Source: Pseudomonadota bacterium (GTDB lineage: Bacteria > Pseudomonadota > Alphaproteobacteria > Rhizobiales > Rhizobiaceae). From it: a stretch of 5,590 nt of DNA. Positions 1 to 5,467 of this stretch are shown piece by piece. The notes beneath the pieces were generated by a model. That model saw nothing but the letters and a program-made list of their open reading frames with translations, had not been told where the DNA came from and did no database searches. Where the stretch lies: assembly GCA_023387715.1 (NCBI GenBank), contig JAEWHQ010000032.1, forward strand, positions 1 to 5,590. Reading direction: 5' to 3'. The first letter of the stretch is position 1. Every line of letters begins with the position of its first letter. The translations under genes and the position numbers were made by a program.

Positions 1-175
1 TTACAGCACCATGCAAAGCCAGAACAAGCTGCCCTTTACGATGGCGATGCACAGGTATTTCAGTGGAGTAATCTTTGAAATCCAATTGCAGCGCCAATGC
101 CGGACGCTCTGTCACATCCGGATCAAATTCCACTGCCTGTCGTTTTATTTGCATGTGTCTAACCGTAATTGGCAT
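1..175 (-). CDS. nimR: AraC-family transcriptional regulator, NimR-like (N-terminal part, cut by window edge)
   Basis: Only the first 58 codons are in the window; the gene runs off the left edge. The translation contains RPALALQLDF followed by HRHRKGQLVLALHGAV (about residues 43-58). This is the histidine-bearing strand of an AraC-type N-terminal cupin sensor domain and, from memory, very close to E. coli NimR (YeaM). The C-terminal AraC DNA-binding domain lies outside and cannot be checked. In E. coli NimR controls the neighbouring exporter gene nimT, and here too the gene is divergent from a NimT-like gene, which supports the call. The start at 175 gives the longest in-frame product. A second ATG at 154 (residue 8) is possible; neither has a clear Shine-Dalgarno sequence. 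The family assignment is firm; the effector (nitroimidazole or something else) is inferred. Confidence 0.82.
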   Translation of the reverse strand, partial: MPITVRHMQIKRQAVEFDPDVTERPALALQLDFKDYSTEIPVHRHRKGQLVLALHGAV

Positions 176-208
176 AATTTAGAGATTAATAGGCATTATA
201 TCTAAATT
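176..208. promoter_or_regulatory. Inverted repeat in the nimR/nimT divergent spacer, candidate regulator operator
   Basis: AATTTAGA (176-183) and TCTAAATT (201-208) are perfect 8-bp inverted arms separated by 17 bp, giving a 25-bp centre-to-centre distance. Some symmetry continues inward at 185-186 and 198-199. The dyad fills the middle of the 85-bp space between two divergent genes and covers the nimR -10 box. AraC-family proteins usually bind 17-20-bp, often direct, sites, so the link to NimR is inference. AT-rich dyads also arise by chance in such spacers. Confidence 0.35.
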
Positions 209-222
209 CTTTAAATAAGCAA
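195..222 (-). promoter_or_regulatory. Candidate sigma-70-type promoter of the nimR-like gene
   Basis: On the minus strand an exact TATAAT (200-195) is preceded by TTGCTT (222-217) with a 16-bp spacer. Transcription would start near 188, leaving a leader of only about 13 nt before the ATG at 175, or about 34 nt before the ATG at 154. The -10 hexamer lies inside the dyad at 176-208, so a protein bound there would be expected to affect this promoter. The -35 match is weak. Confidence 0.45.
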
Positions 223-260
223 TTTGTTAGGAAGGGCCAAACAAAAACGGAAATAAGAAA

Positions 261-1445
261 ATGGATACAAATAAAAATTCTGTGGCGCAGCCCCTCATTT
301 TGCTGATCGGCATTTTGCTGATCGCAACAACTTTGCGTGCGCCTATCACCGGTATTGCACCGGTTTTGGAAATGATCCGCGATGATTTTTCCTTTAGCAC
401 CACCACTGCGGGCGCACTGACAACATTGCCGCTCTTGGCCTTTGCAATCGTCTCGCCATTTGCGGTGGTTTTATCCCGTAAAGCTGGTTTGGAACTCAGC
501 CTGCTGATCGCGCTTGCCCTTATAACGGGCGGCATTGCGCTGCGTATGGTGGAAACCGTTTGGTGCTTATTTTTAGGCACAGCCATTATCGGCACTGGTA
601 TTGCCATCGCCAATGTGCTTTTGCCAAGCTTGCTGAAGCGCGATTTTCCAACCAAAATTGCATCCATTACCGGCGCTTATTCAGTCACAGCCGGTGTGGC
701 AGCCGCGCTTGCCTCTGCCGCGGCCATTCCAATTGCCAATTATTTTAACGGCGGCTGGAACTGGGCTTTGGGCGCATTTATCATTTTCCCGATTGCTACG
801 CTTGCCATCTGGCTGACACAGCTTTCAGGCAAAGATGAAGAAACGCAAAAGGCCGCTGTAACTGAAAATTCCGGCACACCTATCTGGAAATCCGCCCTTG
901 CATGGCAGGTCACTTTCTTCTTCGGTCTTAATTCGCTGGTTTATTACGTCATCGTCACATGGCTGCCAGCCATTTTGCTCGAAGCCGGTTTTTCACCAGC
1001 CGTTGCCGGTTCCTTCCACGGCATTTCCCAGCTGGCAACCGCCATTCCGGGCTTGGTTTTTGGCCTCGTGCTGGCACGTTTCAGAGATCAAAAAGCCATT
1101 GCGATTGCTCTGCCACTCATGACTGCCATTTCGCTGGCTGGCATCGTGGTTCTGCCGCAATGGGCATCAGTGTGGTCTGCTTTATTCGGCTTTGGTTGCG
1201 GTGCCACATTCATTCTGGCACTGGCTTTCATCAGCCTGCGTTCAAGCAATCCGGCACAAGCCGCAGCCCTTTCCGGCATGGCGCAATGTATCGGTTACAC
1301 TGTTGCAGCCGGTGCCCCCCCAGCTGCCGGTTTCATCTTTGAATATTCGCATGGCTGGACAGTACCGCTCATCATCTGCACCATTTTATGCATTGTGATG
1401 GCTGTGCTTGGCTATCGTGCCGGACGTGCAGTTCACATCGACTAA
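261..1445 (+). CDS. nimT: CynX/NimT-family MFS exporter
   Basis: This is a 394-residue, 12-helix major facilitator transporter of the inner membrane. Family signatures are visible in order: IATTLRAPITGIAPVL in helix 1 (about residues 21-36), TTLPLLAFAIVSP in helix 2 (54-66), NVLLPSLLKRDFP after helix 4 (118-130), SLAWQVT-like and NSLVYYVIVTWLPAIL in helix 7 (211-239), SFHGISQLATAIPGL (251-265) and AALSGMAQCIGY (335-346). A polar loop at about 187-210 separates the two halves. The motifs and length match E. coli NimT (YeaN), which exports 2-nitroimidazole; the natural substrate here is unknown. The ATG at 261 follows a weak ribosome site, GGAA at 249-252, and an in-frame stop at 228-230 rules out a longer start. 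The gene is divergent from the AraC-type regulator and ends 20 bp before a strong terminator. Confidence 0.88.
   Translation: MDTNKNSVAQPLILLIGILLIATTLRAPITGIAPVLEMIRDDFSFSTTTAGALTTLPLLAFAIVSPFAVVLSRKAGLELSLLIALALITGGIALRMVETVWCLFLGTAIIGTGIAIANVLLPSLLKRDFPTKIASITGAYSVTAGVAAALASAAAIPIANYFNGGWNWALGAFIIFPIATLAIWLTQLSGKDEETQKAAVTENSGTPIWKSALAWQVTFFFGLNSLVYYVIVTWLPAILLEAGFSPAVAGSFHGISQLATAIPGLVFGLVLARFRDQKAIAIALPLMTAISLAGIVVLPQWASVWSALFGFGCGATFILALAFISLRSSNPAQAAALSGMAQCIGYTVAAGAPPAAGFIFEYSHGWTVPLIICTILCIVMAVLGYRAGRAVHID
296..324 (+). repeat. Near-perfect 15-bp tandem duplication inside helix 1 of nimT
   Basis: CATTTTGCTGATCG occurs at 296-309 and again at 311-324, separated by one base (period 15, in frame). 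It encodes the repeated hydrophobic pentapeptide ILLIG / ILLIA in the first membrane helix. As remembered, E. coli NimT has the same spacing here, so it need not be a recent insertion. Slippage could add or remove five residues without a frameshift. Confidence 0.75.
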
Positions 1446-1465
1446 ATCGACAATCAATGATGAAG

Positions 1466-1503
1466 AAAAGCCTTGAGACAGAAAACCGTCTCAAGGCTTT
1501 TTT
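1466..1503. terminator. Bidirectional rho-independent terminator between convergent nimT and ndh
   Basis: GCCTTGAGAC (1470-1479) pairs perfectly with GTCTCAAGGC (1488-1497) around an 8-nt loop. Flanking AAAA (1466-1469) and TTTT (1498-1501) extend the stem to 14 bp. Reading right, the stem ends in six T and then CTTT, ideal for nimT, whose stop is at 1443-1445. Reading left, the complement gives TTTTCTT, so it can also end the ndh transcript, whose stop codon lies at 1506-1508, only a few bases away. Confidence 0.92.
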
Positions 1504-1505
1504 CT

Positions 1506-2777
1506 TTATTGCTCAGGCGTGCGCAGTGTTTCTTTTTGCGTAATCAAACGCGCACTTTGCAAACCGCTGAGATAAATCCACAGCCAGCTCCATGCAACAG
1601 CCAGACGCGAGCGGGTGCCGATCAGGAAGTAAATATGGGCAAGTCCCCATATCCACCAAGCCAGCAAACCTTTTAAGCGGAAATTGCCAAATTCAATCAC
1701 CGCAACTTTCTTACCGACTGTCGCCAGATTGCCTTGATGGCGATATTTAAATGTCTGGTTAAATGGCTTGCCATCAAGATCAGCACGAATGGCTCGCGCC
1801 ACAAAACTACCCTGCTGTTTGGCAGCAGGTGCAACACCCGGCACCAGATTATCCTCGCCCCATTTCACTGAAGCCGTATCGCCAATAACAAAGATTGAAG
1901 GATCACCTTCAACACGCAAATCCTTGGTAACAATCACCCGTCCGGCACGATCCCCTTGCACGCCAAGCCATTTGGAGGCAGGTGATGCCTGTACGCCAGC
2001 CGCCCAGATCACCGTGCGGCAGGCAATAGCTTCCTCACCAATTTTAATGCCTTCTTCGTCACATGCTGTGACCGGCACACCGGTGCGCACGGTCACGCCC
2101 AGTTTTAACAAAGCCGAGCGTGCATAGTCCGAGAGCTTTTCACTAAAAGCAGGTAATACGCGCGGCCCTGCTTCCACCAATAGGACAACAGCTTTTTTCG
2201 TATCAATCCGGCGAAATTCTCGCGGCAAGGTACTGTGCGCCAGTTCGGCAATAATACCTGCCATTTCAACGCCCGTCGGCCCTGCACCAATAACTGTGAA
2301 GGTTAAAAGCGCGGCCTGTTTAACAGGATCTGTTTCCAGCTCCGCCTGCTCGAAAGCCAACAGCACACGGCGGCGAATGGTGGTTGCATCTTCCAGCGTT
2401 TTCAAACCGGGAGCAACCGTTTCCCATTCATCCTTACCAAAATACGCATGACGGGCACCGGTTGCCAAAATCAGCTTGTCGTAAGGAACACTGGCGCTAT
2501 TGCGCAGCATCACCTGTTTATTGTCACGATCAATGCCGACAACCTCATCCAGCAGCGTAGTGACTTCCTTACGATCACGAAACAAATGGCGGATTGGCCA
2601 GGCGATTTCTGATGTCGCCAGCACAGTGGTCGCAACTTGATAAAGCAGAGGCTGGAACAGGTGATGATTGCGACGATCAATCAAAGTGATTTTCACATTT
2701 GCACCTTTCAGGCCATGAACAGCCTGTAAACCTGCAAAACCCGCGCCGACGACGACAACCTTCTGTTTCTCTGCCAT
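1506..2777 (-). CDS. ndh: Type II NADH dehydrogenase (NDH-2), FAD-dependent, membrane-associated
   Basis: NDH-2 passes electrons from NADH to quinone without pumping protons and sits on the inner face of the cytoplasmic membrane. The 423-residue product shows the FAD-binding Rossmann motif GAGFAG (11-16), the NDH-2 segment RRNHHLFQPLLYQVAT (35-50), a second GxGxxG for NADH, GAGPTG (164-169) followed by VEMAG, the FAD motif VIGD (297-300), and APAAKQQG (316-323), which corresponds to the quinone-site AQxAxQ region. YRHQGNLATVGKKVAV (345-360) and HIYFLIG (381-387) are typical of the C-terminal membrane-binding part. The ATG at 2777 is chosen because it gives the usual start just before the Rossmann strand, with weak GGAA upstream. 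A TTG at 2807 would add ten serine-rich residues with no ribosome site. The gene is convergent with nimT and likely has its own promoter in the 247-bp upstream spacer. Confidence 0.9.
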   Translation of the reverse strand: MAEKQKVVVVGAGFAGLQAVHGLKGANVKITLIDRRNHHLFQPLLYQVATTVLATSEIAWPIRHLFRDRKEVTTLLDEVVGIDRDNKQVMLRNSASVPYDKLILATGARHAYFGKDEWETVAPGLKTLEDATTIRRRVLLAFEQAELETDPVKQAALLTFTVIGAGPTGVEMAGIIAELAHSTLPREFRRIDTKKAVVLLVEAGPRVLPAFSEKLSDYARSALLKLGVTVRTGVPVTACDEEGIKIGEEAIACRTVIWAAGVQASPASKWLGVQGDRAGRVIVTKDLRVEGDPSIFVIGDTASVKWGEDNLVPGVAPAAKQQGSFVARAIRADLDGKPFNQTFKYRHQGNLATVGKKVAVIEFGNFRLKGLLAWWIWGLAHIYFLIGTRSRLAVAWSWLWIYLSGLQSARLITQKETLRTPEQ

Positions 2778-2805
2778 AACGCATTCCATTTCTGAGGAGG
2801 AGCTC

Positions 2806-2834
2806 AATATATAATAACGATACTAATCGATTAG
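2806..2834 (-). promoter_or_regulatory. Candidate ndh promoter region with a 12-bp perfect palindrome
   Basis: Reading toward ndh, TATTAT (2816-2811, five of six matches to the -10 consensus) overlaps TATATT (2811-2806). Where a -35 would be expected there is no good hexamer; instead the perfect palindrome CTAATCGATTAG (2823-2834) starts just upstream of the -10. A poor -35 plus a palindrome suggests regulator-dependent or regulator-blocked transcription, but this is inference from position. The start site would be near 2800, giving a leader of about 23 nt. Confidence 0.4.
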
Positions 2835-2871
2835 AACATGCTTATAAGAAAATATAGAAGAAGCGTCATCA

Positions 2872-2889
2872 CGATAAGATAATTTATCG
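2872..2889. repeat. Second inverted repeat upstream of ndh
   Basis: CGATAA (2872-2877) and TTATCG (2884-2889) form 6-bp inverted arms with a 6-bp spacer, about 95 bp before the ndh start. The 8-bp palindrome CTTATAAG (2841-2848) lies between this and the palindrome at 2823. The rest of the spacer (2835-2969) shows no gene that can be supported. Confidence 0.4.
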
Positions 2890-2969
2890 AAATATAGTTG
2901 AGCTTTGAATGGGAAGCCACAGCCTCAACAGTCAGACCTTCATCTAAATCTTGCAATAGGCTTAAACTC

Positions 2970-3018
2970 AAAAAACAGCAGTCGCTGGCTGATTTCTTAA
3001 AAACAGAAGCCAGCCAGC
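2970..3018 (-). terminator. Possible terminator of the DHA2 transporter gene
   Basis: On the minus strand CAGCCAGC... folds as an 8-bp stem: plus-strand arms GCTGGCTG (2984-2991) and CAGCCAGC (3011-3018) with a 19-nt interior that can add a 4-bp inner helix (2994-2997 with 3005-3008). A run of six T on the minus strand (2975-2970) follows, but 8 nt beyond the stem. A shorter 4-bp hairpin (2976-2987) abuts the T run directly. It begins 7 bp after the transporter stop codon, the right place for a terminator; the gap to the T run keeps this tentative. Confidence 0.45.
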
Positions 3019-3024
3019 ATAAGA

Positions 3025-4521
3025 TCAAAGCTTCTCACGTCCCTGATAGGTAGAATAAACCAGCACCAGTGCTGCCATGAAGCCTAAAATCCCGGCAACT
3101 GTTGCAGCGAGTGTAAAACCTTGCGCAAAGGCATCTGTCAGCATTGCTTGAAAATTTTCCGAGCTGACCGCGAGATTTGCAGGCTTCTCATTCATGCGAA
3201 TGGCAAGGGCAGCGCTTTCACGCATGTTGCCCGATCTGGTCTGGCCAAGTGTGGCCTCCAATACCGTCACAGCGCGCGCACTCATAAGCGTGCCAAGCAG
3301 CGCAATACCGATAGTCATGCCGCCTTGGCGCAAAGCATTCATCGTGGCCGATGCTGTGCCTGTACGCTCACGCGGAGCACTGCCCATCGCCGCAGCACCG
3401 GTTGAAGGAACAGCTAACCCCAAACCAATCCCAAGCAGTGCAAAAAGCAAAGCAATTGCACCATAAGATGTCGTTGATGAAAAGGTGAGCATTCCTGTCA
3501 TCGAACCGCCGATCAGCAGATAGCCACCTACCATCAAACGATTAACGCCAAAGCGTTTGGCCAAAGTACCAAAGCAAGAAGCGACCACCAACATCGCGGC
3601 AAAAACCGGTGCCATGCGCCAGCCCGCTTCTGTTGCACTCCAACCCTGCCCGCGCTGTAAAAAGAGCGAGAATAAAAACAGGCTGGTATAACCGGAAAAA
3701 CCCAACACAAAAGAAGCAAAATTAGCCGATGCAAAAGCCCGCTGGCGTAATAAATCCACTGGCAAAACAGGGCGTGCTACACGCATTTCCACCAGAACAA
3801 ACGCGACCAATGCAATCAGCGCAACAATAAGCGGTACAACGGTTTCAAAAGCACCCCAGCCAGCTTGCCCTGCTTTAATTAAGCTCCAGGTTAAACTGCC
3901 AAGAAAAACAATGCTTAATATTTGTCCTGCCGGATCAAGCGCTGCATGATCGGGATTAGAGCTTTCCTCAATACTGACAAAGCCCAACCCAAAAGCGATG
4001 GCACCGATCGGCAAGTTCAGCAGAAAAATACTCGGCCAACCGGCTTGATCAACCAGAAAACCGCCGAGCATCGGCCCTAAAATCAGGGAAACCGCACTGA
4101 ATGACGACCAGCCCCCGATAATATGAGCACGCTCTGCCGGATCGGGAAAGGCTTGCGTTAAAATAGAGAGCGCACCCGGAATAACCAATGCACCTGCAAC
4201 CCCTTGCAGCGAACAACCGATAATCAACACGGTGAGCGAACCAGCAAAGGCACAAACCGCCGAGCCAAGAGTGAAAAGCACCACACCGCCAAGCCAGACC
4301 CGCTTGCGACCATAACGGTCAGCCAACGGACCCGCCGACAACATAAAAGCGGAAAGACACAAAGTGTAAGCACCAACAACCCATTGCAAACCAGCCATAC
4401 TGGTTTGCAATCCTGCCTGAATGGCAGGCAATGCGACACTCACACTACTGATAGCGAGCGTTGCCATGAATGTCCCCAGATAGACGGCTGCAACAGCAAC
4501 GCTTCGTCTTTGTCGTGACAT
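3025..4521 (-). CDS. DHA2-family (EmrB/QacA-type) drug-efflux MFS transporter
   Basis: This 498-residue inner-membrane protein has the length and hydrophobic pattern of the 14-helix DHA2 drug:proton antiporters. Motif A is GPLADRYGRKRV (64-75) in the helix 2-3 loop. The antiporter motif C in helix 5 reads LILGPMLGGFLVD (146-158). The motif B region is LIIGCSLQGVAGALVIP (99-115), where the usual arginine is replaced by Cys103. FLLNLPIGAIAF (166-177) is also typical of the family. A polar stretch at about 421-455 lies in the loop before the last helix. The ATG at 4521 has GAAGG 11 nt upstream. The gene is the downstream partner of a TetR-type repressor in the same direction, and a TetR-style palindrome lies 36 bp before the start, so substrate-inducible efflux is the likely role. 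The substrate cannot be told from sequence. Confidence 0.9.
   Translation of the reverse strand: MSRQRRSVAVAAVYLGTFMATLAISSVSVALPAIQAGLQTSMAGLQWVVGAYTLCLSAFMLSAGPLADRYGRKRVWLGGVVLFTLGSAVCAFAGSLTVLIIGCSLQGVAGALVIPGALSILTQAFPDPAERAHIIGGWSSFSAVSLILGPMLGGFLVDQAGWPSIFLLNLPIGAIAFGLGFVSIEESSNPDHAALDPAGQILSIVFLGSLTWSLIKAGQAGWGAFETVVPLIVALIALVAFVLVEMRVARPVLPVDLLRQRAFASANFASFVLGFSGYTSLFLFSLFLQRGQGWSATEAGWRMAPVFAAMLVVASCFGTLAKRFGVNRLMVGGYLLIGGSMTGMLTFSSTTSYGAIALLFALLGIGLGLAVPSTGAAAMGSAPRERTGTASATMNALRQGGMTIGIALLGTLMSARAVTVLEATLGQTRSGNMRESAALAIRMNEKPANLAVSSENFQAMLTDAFAQGFTLAATVAGILGFMAALVLVYSTYQGREKL
4383..4411. repeat. Perfect 12-bp-arm inverted repeat inside the DHA2 coding region
   Basis: ATTGCAAACCAG (4383-4394) and CTGGTTTGCAAT (4400-4411) are exact reverse complements around the 5-nt loop CCATA. 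The hairpin would form in the mRNA about 111-139 nt after the start codon, over the codons for residues near 38-47 (LQTSMAGLQ). No T run follows, so it is not a normal terminator. The protein repeat GLQ...GLQ explains part but not all of the symmetry. Confidence 0.85.
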
Positions 4522-4757
4522 AATAAAAATGACCTTCTATATGTTCCCTCATTAACCGACCGACCGTCGGTCGATAATAAATCAAAAACTTAATCCTTCG
4601 GTATTCCAAGTGACACCACATCATCTCATGAACACTTTGAAGAAGTTAATATTGAACCGAAACGGATAAATCAGCTAAGGAATTTAACATAAATTTAAAA
4701 CATGACAATAAAAATCATAATTTATTATACACATCCGCGTGATGCGCAAAACCGATG
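4522..4757 (-). promoter_or_regulatory. Spacer between tetR-type gene and DHA2 gene; candidate promoters
   Basis: No gene is supported in this 236-bp AT-rich stretch. Near the operator, two weak promoter readings are possible on the minus strand: TATTAT (4579-4574) as a -10 without a good -35, or TTGGAA (4609-4604) with TTTGAT (4586-4581) at 17-bp spacing. Either puts the start next to the palindrome at 4557-4573. Farther up, an exact TATAAT (4729-4724) without a convincing -35 follows the tetR stop codon. No GC-rich hairpin with a T run is seen after the tetR stop, so readthrough from tetR into the transporter cannot be excluded. Confidence 0.4.
4557..4573. promoter_or_regulatory. TetR-family operator (17-bp perfect palindrome) upstream of the DHA2 gene
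   Basis: CGACCGACCGTCGGTCG is a perfect palindrome of 8-bp arms about a central C at 4565. This GC-rich ACCGAC-N-GTCGGT form is a familiar TetR/AcrR-type operator, and it stands out in an AT-rich spacer. It lies 36-52 bp before the transporter start and would overlap the transcription start of either nearby candidate promoter, as expected for repression. The neighbouring TetR-family gene is the obvious candidate to bind it. Confidence 0.85.
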
Positions 4758-5387
4758 CTACTCTTCCGCCCTTGCAGGCAGCATTTTCAAACAGGCATCT
4801 GCAAGATTTTGTGCAAACAACGCATGGCTTTCAAGCTGTGCCGCGATAATATCATCGGTTGCACCATGCACGCCCGCATAGATTAGTAATGTTACCACGC
4901 GCGGTTCTGCCGGAGCCCATATGCCTGCCGCAATGCCACCATCAACGATCTCGGACAGTTGATTTAAAATGTCTTTCTTCGCCTGATTAGAGCGGTCATG
5001 ATGGTGGTGATGATTATAAACGATGTCATGCGTGCGATAGGTTTTAACGTAAGTTTCCACATTGGCATGGATCCATGCACGTAATTTCCCTGCCCAATCA
5101 CCGGCATCACAAGCATCAATGGCTTGCTGCACAGCCTCGACAAACTGCTCGGTATAACGCTTGGCCAATGCGGTTAGCATGTCATTTTTAGAGGCAAAAT
5201 AATGGTAAAAAGTCCCTTTACCGACACCGGCTGCATCGGTGATGTCAGTAATCGTCGTCGCTTCAACGCCTCTTTCTAAAAACAATACCTCAGCAGCATT
5301 CATCAATTCATCAAGCCTGACTTCGGCAGGCTTGGTTCTTGATTGCTTAGAGTTTTTGTATGTTTTTTCGGAAGTATGATTTTTCAT
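4758..5387 (-). CDS. TetR/AcrR-family transcriptional repressor, likely of the adjacent DHA2 efflux gene
   Basis: The 209-residue protein has the normal TetR-family length. A basic tail (1-23) precedes helix 1 (AAEVLFLERGVEATT, 31-45), then the helix-turn-helix ITDITDAAGVGKGTFYHYF (46-64), whose GVGKGTFYHYF turn is the family hallmark. The remaining residues form the helical ligand-binding and dimer domain, which is not conserved enough to name a ligand. Odd feature: a run of five histidines (126-130) in THDIVYNHHHHHDRS, with His120, Asp121 and Asp131 close by. The ATG at 5387 is the only in-frame start, since a stop codon lies four codons upstream; there is no clear ribosome site. A palindrome of TetR-operator form precedes the transporter gene but none is seen before this gene, so autoregulation through the same site is not evident. 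Confidence 0.9.
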   Translation of the reverse strand: MKNHTSEKTYKNSKQSRTKPAEVRLDELMNAAEVLFLERGVEATTITDITDAAGVGKGTFYHYFASKNDMLTALAKRYTEQFVEAVQQAIDACDAGDWAGKLRAWIHANVETYVKTYRTHDIVYNHHHHHDRSNQAKKDILNQLSEIVDGGIAAGIWAPAEPRVVTLLIYAGVHGATDDIIAAQLESHALFAQNLADACLKMLPARAEE

Positions 5388-5467
5388 GAGCGCAGATTAA
5401 CGCCAACATAGAAATAAATAAACAATCAAAGTATGGATGCGGTCTCATTGACTAAAAACATTTTACA

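Noticed and set aside
227..667. 146-codon minus-strand ORF opposite nimT
   Set aside because: Antisense shadow: low-complexity, basic and alanine-rich, with no family motifs, while the plus-strand frame has clear transporter motifs.
1713..1725. ACCGACTGTCGCC, resembling the TetR-type operator
   Set aside because: The second arm has a mismatch, it lies deep inside the ndh coding region far from any promoter, and such a match can occur by chance.
2794..2803. Strong Shine-Dalgarno-like GAGGAGGAGC on the plus strand upstream of ndh
   Set aside because: No start codon follows at a proper distance on the plus strand; on the ndh strand it reads as pyrimidine-rich CTCCTCC and cannot serve as a ribosome site.
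2777..2807. Upstream TTG start for ndh adding ten residues
   Set aside because: The extra residues (SSSSEMECV) are not typical of NDH-2 proteins, the TTG has no ribosome site, and it would fall within the likely -10 region.
2831..3028. 65-codon minus-strand reading frame with a hydrophobic C-terminus, starting by overlap with the DHA2 stop
   Set aside because: It needs a TTG start, has no convincing ribosome site, contains the likely terminator hairpin and T run of the upstream gene, and the protein resembles nothing I recognise.
4681..4695. AATTTA-ACA-TAAATT palindrome in the spacer before the DHA2 gene
   Set aside because: It is made only of A/T-rich sequence in an AT-rich spacer, so chance explains it; it lacks position relative to a good promoter.
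4702..4881. 59-codon plus-strand ORF beginning in the spacer and running into the tetR gene
   Set aside because: No ribosome site or promoter, and most of it is the antisense shadow of the well-supported TetR-type coding region.
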